Shown here: one piece after another, positions 7,565 through 10,829 of the stretch
Position numbering within the stretch: the first letter of the stretch is position 1
Layout of the letters: each line of letters opens with the position of its first letter
Source: Thermomucor indicae-seudaticae
Taxonomy: Eukaryota > Mucoromycota > Mucoromycetes > Mucorales > Lichtheimiaceae
Reading direction: 5' to 3'
Assembly: GCA_000787465.1 (NCBI GenBank)
Contig: JSYX01000874.1
Location: 1-10,829, forward strand
Length of the DNA stretch: 10,829 nucleotides
The notes under the pieces: model-generated
Databases searched by the model: none
Told to the model about the DNA's origin: nothing
The model's input: only the letters and a program-made list of their open reading frames with translations
Made by a program: the position numbers and the translations under genes

Positions 7565-8675
7565 CTGTTATTTATATTTGTTATACATTTTTATCTTTTT
7601 ATATTTATATTTCGCCAGGATATTAGCTATAGATATAACATACTTCAAATAAAGTACGTTGTCATTTACTACATAAACATGTCGTGTCTCTTTGCCTCGG
7701 TATTTCTGTATCCTTGGCTTACTTACTTAGAAAGTCGATGGTTTTAGTTTGACTGGTAAATACAGTGGGCGCTCGATATAACGATATTCGATATAACGAT
7801 CACCCCTAATAACGCCGAGGGTGATCGTTATATCGAGCGCCCACTGTAAACCTCTATTGATTTCTTTCCCTCTGTTGTTATTATTGTTGATACCTACAAA
7901 CATCACAGCCATATTAAGTGGTATTTGAATGAACCGGTATGATACGGCGCATCGATTTTGCCACGGACCAATGACAATAGTCTGCAATCTTGCGAAAGAA
8001 TCATTGGATTATAAGTTAACATACAATAGCCGTAAACCTATCATCAGAGTACTGAAAATACTCGCATAAATCGGGTTGAAAAGTCAGATCTGGTTATTTA
8101 CAGTTGTTATTGTTGTTATGGAGATTTCTTTAACGCCACTATCACTTAACGGAATCCTCTAGTTACAGTGACTGATTACTGAGACTTTTGCTCCTAAATC
8201 TCTGGCTGATCTATGGCTGAAAGTAACTGAGGTGTCCCGTTTCACAGATGGTAATAGCTAGCCCTGTCTTCCATGCTTCATGTATATGTTACCAGTCCAG
8301 AACCCGACATAGACATTACTAACTTATATTTAATAGACAGAATAGGATGTAATGAATCAAATTATTGTTAAGTGTCAGCCAAATGAAATAACTTATTGAC
8401 AAGTTCTTGTAGAGCGGTTTTATGTTAGAGACAAGCACAATTACTTAATCGTATATCAATAATCATGGTGAATGCAAAAGAACTTCTAAGCTGAATAGCA
8501 ATATCTAATATCGTATCTTTCTGTATTAATCGATATGAAAAGAAAAAGACGCAACTAATTAATACAACATCATGACATAGTTGATCAGTTCCTCGCGGCG
8601 AGCAAGACCTGTACTTGTTTCTATTTGGGATTCAGGCATCGGCACCGGCAGCGTTTCGACAGTTACTCGCGCATG
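7565..8675. other. Spacer between the two convergent Harbinger genes
   Basis: This stretch has no coding frame with recognisable content. It holds a polyadenylation-like AATAAA at 7648-7653 serving the Myb-like gene and a small MITE at 7763-7846. From 7850 to 8675 I see only moderately AT-rich DNA without clear repeats. Confidence 0.6.
7763..7846. mobile_element. 84-bp pogo/Tc1-like foldback MITE
   Basis: The ends CAGTGGGCGCTCGATATAAC and its reverse complement are perfect over 23 bp (to CGAT) and are flanked by TA on both sides (7761-7762 and 7847-7848), the TA duplication of Tc1/mariner/pogo elements. The left arm contains an extra CGATATAACGAT separated by ATT, as if part of the arm was duplicated. 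The interior is almost absent, so the element is nearly all arms and forms a long hairpin. It is nested inside the Harbinger element and must be the younger insertion. Confidence 0.85.
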
Positions 8676-10039
8676 CTATGATTCCAATTGATCGTCAGCG
8701 TCAAACAATGGCAGATGCTGATCACGAACGCTGATACAGAGATTATGAAGTATACAGCAAGCCATGATTGTCCTCGAGATTCGCTCCTTGTCAGTCATGT
8801 ATATGTAGTTACGCAGAAATCGCCAGCGGCCTACAAGTTTGCCAAATGCGCGTTCTATGGCCATGCGCATCGATGAGTGTATCTTGTTGAATCGCCGGTG
8901 AGCATGCGTCAAAGGCGGTTGACCTCTTCGCGGAACATCATACGGAGTTATAAGCTGCGGCATAAGAGGATAAGCAGAATCTACACCAAGTACGAGTGGC
9001 ACAGTTAGGTTTTATGAAGGCTCCGTGATGTTTTGAAGGATTTACCTCCAATCATGTATGTGCCGCAAGGAAACCAATACTCGGGATGCTCCATAATATC
9101 TCGGTAAAGAAATGATCTTCGAAATGCACGACTATCGTGGACTCTACCTCTAAGAATGTGCTGTCAGCTTTGAAATAATAATGAAAGATGTCTTAACCAT
9201 GAAAACGCTTACCTGATTCACCGGCCGAACATACGTAAATCTCTCTTCCGAATCACAAACGGCGACGGCTCCCATTGAGAAGTGATTCTTTCTGTCGATA
9301 AATCTGTTGCCGCTGTTGCCGGGTTTGTGAATGACAAATAATTTGCCGTCAATGGCACCAATGACGCCAGGAAGCTTGCCAGGCCCACCCGTGTTGCCAG
9401 CTGGACCGTACCGAAAGAGTTCCTCTACTCGTGGTATTTCGCTATGCGTCGGCCAGCTGACACGCCATCGCTCCATATCATTGATTGCGTCCGAGAAACG
9501 TGTGGTGAAGTTGTGAATGACCCTTGAGAGAAACCCATTATTTTTTCAAACAGACGGTATCCGAAATGCTGGCTAGCGTAACGCCAGAGCGCACACGCGA
9601 TTTGGATGGGCGGCGGGGTGAAATTATGGGCAGTACTCTGATAGCTTTGTTGCGTCTGCAGCCGATTGAGAAGTTCGAACGTAGACAGCTTCATACGATA
9701 GTGGGCTTTGAAACTGTCGGTAGTGTCATCATCTCTTAAGTTGGGATGCACTGCACGCCAGTAGTCGTTGGACTTACGGCGGGAGACGCGTTCCAATCGC
9801 AGATAAGAAGGCGAGCTTGCAATTGGCAACATCAAACATGCAGAGTTAAGCGAAGACCAAGCTTGCAAAATTGACATGGCTGCACGGCGTGCCGCCCGTC
9901 GTTGTTGATACCAATGGATTAACAGCTGTTGCTGCTGCTGCATCCGAGCTCGACTGTCACGGTACCGCTTGATAAGAAGAATAAGAGCGGCCTTTTCTTC
10001 TGGTGATAGCGTAATAACGTTCCGTTGAGAAGGATCCAT
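8676..10039 (-). CDS. PIF/Harbinger DDE transposase, three exons with one frameshift
   Basis: This is the transposase that cuts and pastes the element. The start is ATG 10039 (MDPSQRNVITLS), giving about 414 residues after splicing, a normal family length. The N-terminus has a Gln-rich helix. A helix-turn-helix-like region follows (FELLNRLQTQQ through HFGYRLFEKIMGFSQGS). The catalytic core has Asp in GVIGAIDGKLF (9350-9348), Asp in MIGDSAYPL (split codon 9046 with 8980-8979), and Glu in MAIERAFGKL (8855-8853); all three are kept. TPYD, HRRFNKIHSS and the final CCILHNLC also fit. Intron 2 (8981-9045) joins in frame. Intron 1 starts at 9212 and ends at 9161 in frame, or at 9148 if an extra base loss is assumed. 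One base is missing near 9517, between GFSQGS and the FTTRFSDAIND stretch, so the copy as written is not translatable throughout. It converges on the Myb-like gene. Confidence 0.85.
8981..9045 (-). other. Transposase intron 2 (65 nt)
   Basis: The donor is GTAAAT, with an internal CCTAAC branch-like site and the acceptor GTGTAG. Splicing rebuilds the Asp codon of IGDSAYPL from G plus AT, and the frame then stays open to the TAG at 8676-8678. The unspliced frame stops inside the intron. Confidence 0.85.
9161..9212 (-). other. Transposase intron 1 (52 nt, or 65 nt to 9148)
   Basis: The donor is GTAAGC at 9212. An acceptor CAG ending at 9161 keeps the frame (exon 1 ends in phase 0 and exon 2 opens CAC ATT CTT). 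A second acceptor ending at 9148 would give the family-like RPGESGRVHD junction, but it needs one extra base at CCGGTGAA upstream. CTGAC lies 5 nt before the first acceptor and about 18 nt before the second, which favours the longer intron mechanically. Confidence 0.6.
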
Positions 10040-10096
10040 AATATAAAATCAAAAAGACTGAAGTGACAAAGGGAACATAGTATGCACTCAATAACT

Positions 10097-10105
10097 CTTT
10101 ATATA
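10097..10105 (-). promoter_or_regulatory. TATA-like box upstream of the transposase
   Basis: TATATAAAG on the minus strand lies about 58 nt before ATG 10039, a plausible place for a core promoter in a compact transposon. AT-rich motifs are common here, so this is tentative. Confidence 0.3.
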
Positions 10106-10428
10106 TTAATCGTTTATTCAGAAATTTCTACGCCAAGCATTCATGGCTGCTTGCCAAGTCCTTTGAGCTACCAGTTAAGTCAGTGTGCAATGTCTGGGCA
10201 TGCCTTGATCCGGCGGCCAAGACGTCGGGTAGCATTCACGTGGCATTACATCACGCTGGCTGAGTTTGTTAGCATCAGCCAATGATAGCGTTCCGAAACT
10301 TTTCTTCGGTGGGAAAAAGTGCCGAGAATACCTGCACCAATTTGGCAGGTGCCGAAAGTCGTTCAGAGAACCTTTTTTGGATGACCCAATTTATTTCAAA
10401 GACCGATCTTCCAAATCCGTAAAATTTC

Positions 10429-10458
10429 TTTCGCTTCGGAACGCGCTTGAGAGCACCC
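10429..10458 (-). repeat. Right terminal inverted repeat of Harbinger element
   Basis: Read on the minus strand it begins GGGTGCTCTCAAGCGC and matches 6001-6030 exactly. ATA at 10459-10461 follows as the target duplication. Confidence 0.92.
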
Positions 10459-10543
10459 ATAGAAATAAATACTAGGGTTATCCATAAAGAAAACAACTTA
10501 GAGGAGGAATGGCAGGGTCATACATAAAGACAACATGGAAGGG
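10459..10543. repeat. Minisatellite, right part
   Basis: The array continues after the Harbinger insertion: the remainder of the split unit (10459-10479), a 40-bp unit (10480-10519, with ATCCATAAAGAAAACAAC) and a partial unit (10520-10543, with ATACATAAAGACAACATG). These match the left part at 5917-6000 in order and orientation. Confidence 0.7.
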
Positions 10544-10582
10544 AAAATAATAAACTTACAATGAGGATCAAAGACGTTGTGA

Positions 10583-10735
10583 GTAGGGTTTCCCACGGTG
10601 ACCGAAAACCGAAGTCGAAACCGAAACCGATTCGAATTTTCGGTCTCGTCCACTTTTAGCTTTGAACCGGACATTTTCGGTCCATGCACCTCAAAACCGA
10701 AACCGAACCGTAAACCGAAAAATAATCTCACTTGA
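10583..10735. repeat. CCGAAA-rich repeat, possible hAT-like MITE remnant
   Basis: ACCGAAA/TTTCGGT motifs recur in both orientations (about 10604-10646 and 10673-10720), able to fold back on themselves. The left edge TAGGGTTTCCC at about 10584 resembles a hAT tip, but I find no matching AGGGAAACCCTA-like right tip and no duplicated flank before the window ends. The family is not settled. Confidence 0.45.
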
Positions 10736-10829
10736 CTATTAATCTTGTTTTATTGTCTATATCAAAGCATATTACATACCTACTTCACGTTTAAGAGATA
10801 TTGTCACAGGATTCTACCAACATAAGGTC

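Larger units (their letters stand above)
6001..10458. mobile_element. PIF/Harbinger DNA transposon, near-complete two-gene copy
   Basis: This 4,458-bp element has 30-bp perfect terminal inverted repeats (6001-6030 and 10429-10458, starting GGGTGCTCTCAAGCGC) and a 3-bp direct duplication ATA (5998-6000 and 10459-10461). Three-bp duplications are typical of PIF/Harbinger, although TWA is the usual form. Removing the element joins the flanking minisatellite units in phase, which independently confirms the boundaries. It encodes the two expected proteins, convergently arranged and each transcribed inward from its own end: a trihelix/Myb-like protein and a DDE transposase. Subterminal GCGTTCC motifs recur near both ends. 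A small pogo-like MITE has inserted between the genes. The ends are well preserved, but both genes carry apparent 1-nt deletions. Confidence 0.88.

Noticed and set aside
7565..7652. Hydrophobic C-terminal tail of the Myb-like frame as a membrane segment
   Set aside because: It appears only if the frame is not shifted near 7496 and reads AT-rich untranslated DNA. The alternative frame ends in a normal Ser/Glu-rich tail at 7564.
10275..10496. Minus-strand frame of 73 codons at the right end
   Set aside because: It runs across the Harbinger terminal repeat and subterminal DNA and shows no domain.
10498..10731. Minus-strand Arg/Phe-rich frame of 77 codons
   Set aside because: Its composition is the translation of TTTCGG-type repeats, not a protein.

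Overview
The window looks like a gene-poor, transposon-rich stretch of a eukaryotic nuclear genome, most likely fungal; an oomycete is not excluded. The evidence is short GT-AG introns (52-65 nt) with CTAAC/CTGAC branch-point-like sites, eukaryotic DNA transposons of several superfamilies, and no bacterial operon structure, ribosome binding sites, tRNA or rRNA. Family names come from motif recognition alone; no database search was possible.

Layout. (a) About 69-1016: an unidentified plus-strand coding region broken by apparent single-base deletions. (b) About 1017-3377: a sharply AT-rich island. It holds a decayed plus-strand DDE transposase with a C-terminal chromodomain (1126-2680) and a convergent, unrecognised Cys/Lys-rich minus-strand reading frame (2804-3297). 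(c) 3382-3961: a non-autonomous element bounded by TTAA, with long imperfect terminal inverted repeats that contain a TTAA-centred palindrome. (d) 4348-5280: a hAT-like non-autonomous element with a perfect 8-bp target duplication, itself holding a second, CCGATA-rich hAT-like element (4543-5015). (e) 5289-5916: no gene, only weak degenerate repeats. (f) 5917-6000 and 10459-10543: the two halves of one 30-40 bp minisatellite, split by a PIF/Harbinger transposon at 6001-10458. (g) 10583-10735: CCGAAA-rich repeat DNA.

The Harbinger element is the best-supported unit. It has 30-bp perfect terminal inverted repeats and a 3-bp ATA target duplication, and deleting it restores the minisatellite. It carries the two genes typical of the superfamily, facing each other: a trihelix/Myb-like DNA-binding protein (6412 to about 7564, plus) and a three-exon DDE transposase (10039-8676, minus) that keeps all three catalytic residues. 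In known Harbinger systems the Myb-like protein assists nuclear import and end binding of the transposase. Here each gene has at least one apparent 1-nt deletion. A tiny pogo/Tc1-like foldback MITE (7763-7846) sits between the two genes.

Overall this is nested transposon archaeology: hAT within hAT, a MITE within Harbinger, Harbinger within a satellite, and an AT-rich element beside a TTAA element. Nearly every interrupted reading frame looks like a one-base loss, so either deletion-biased decay or long-read assembly error should be considered.
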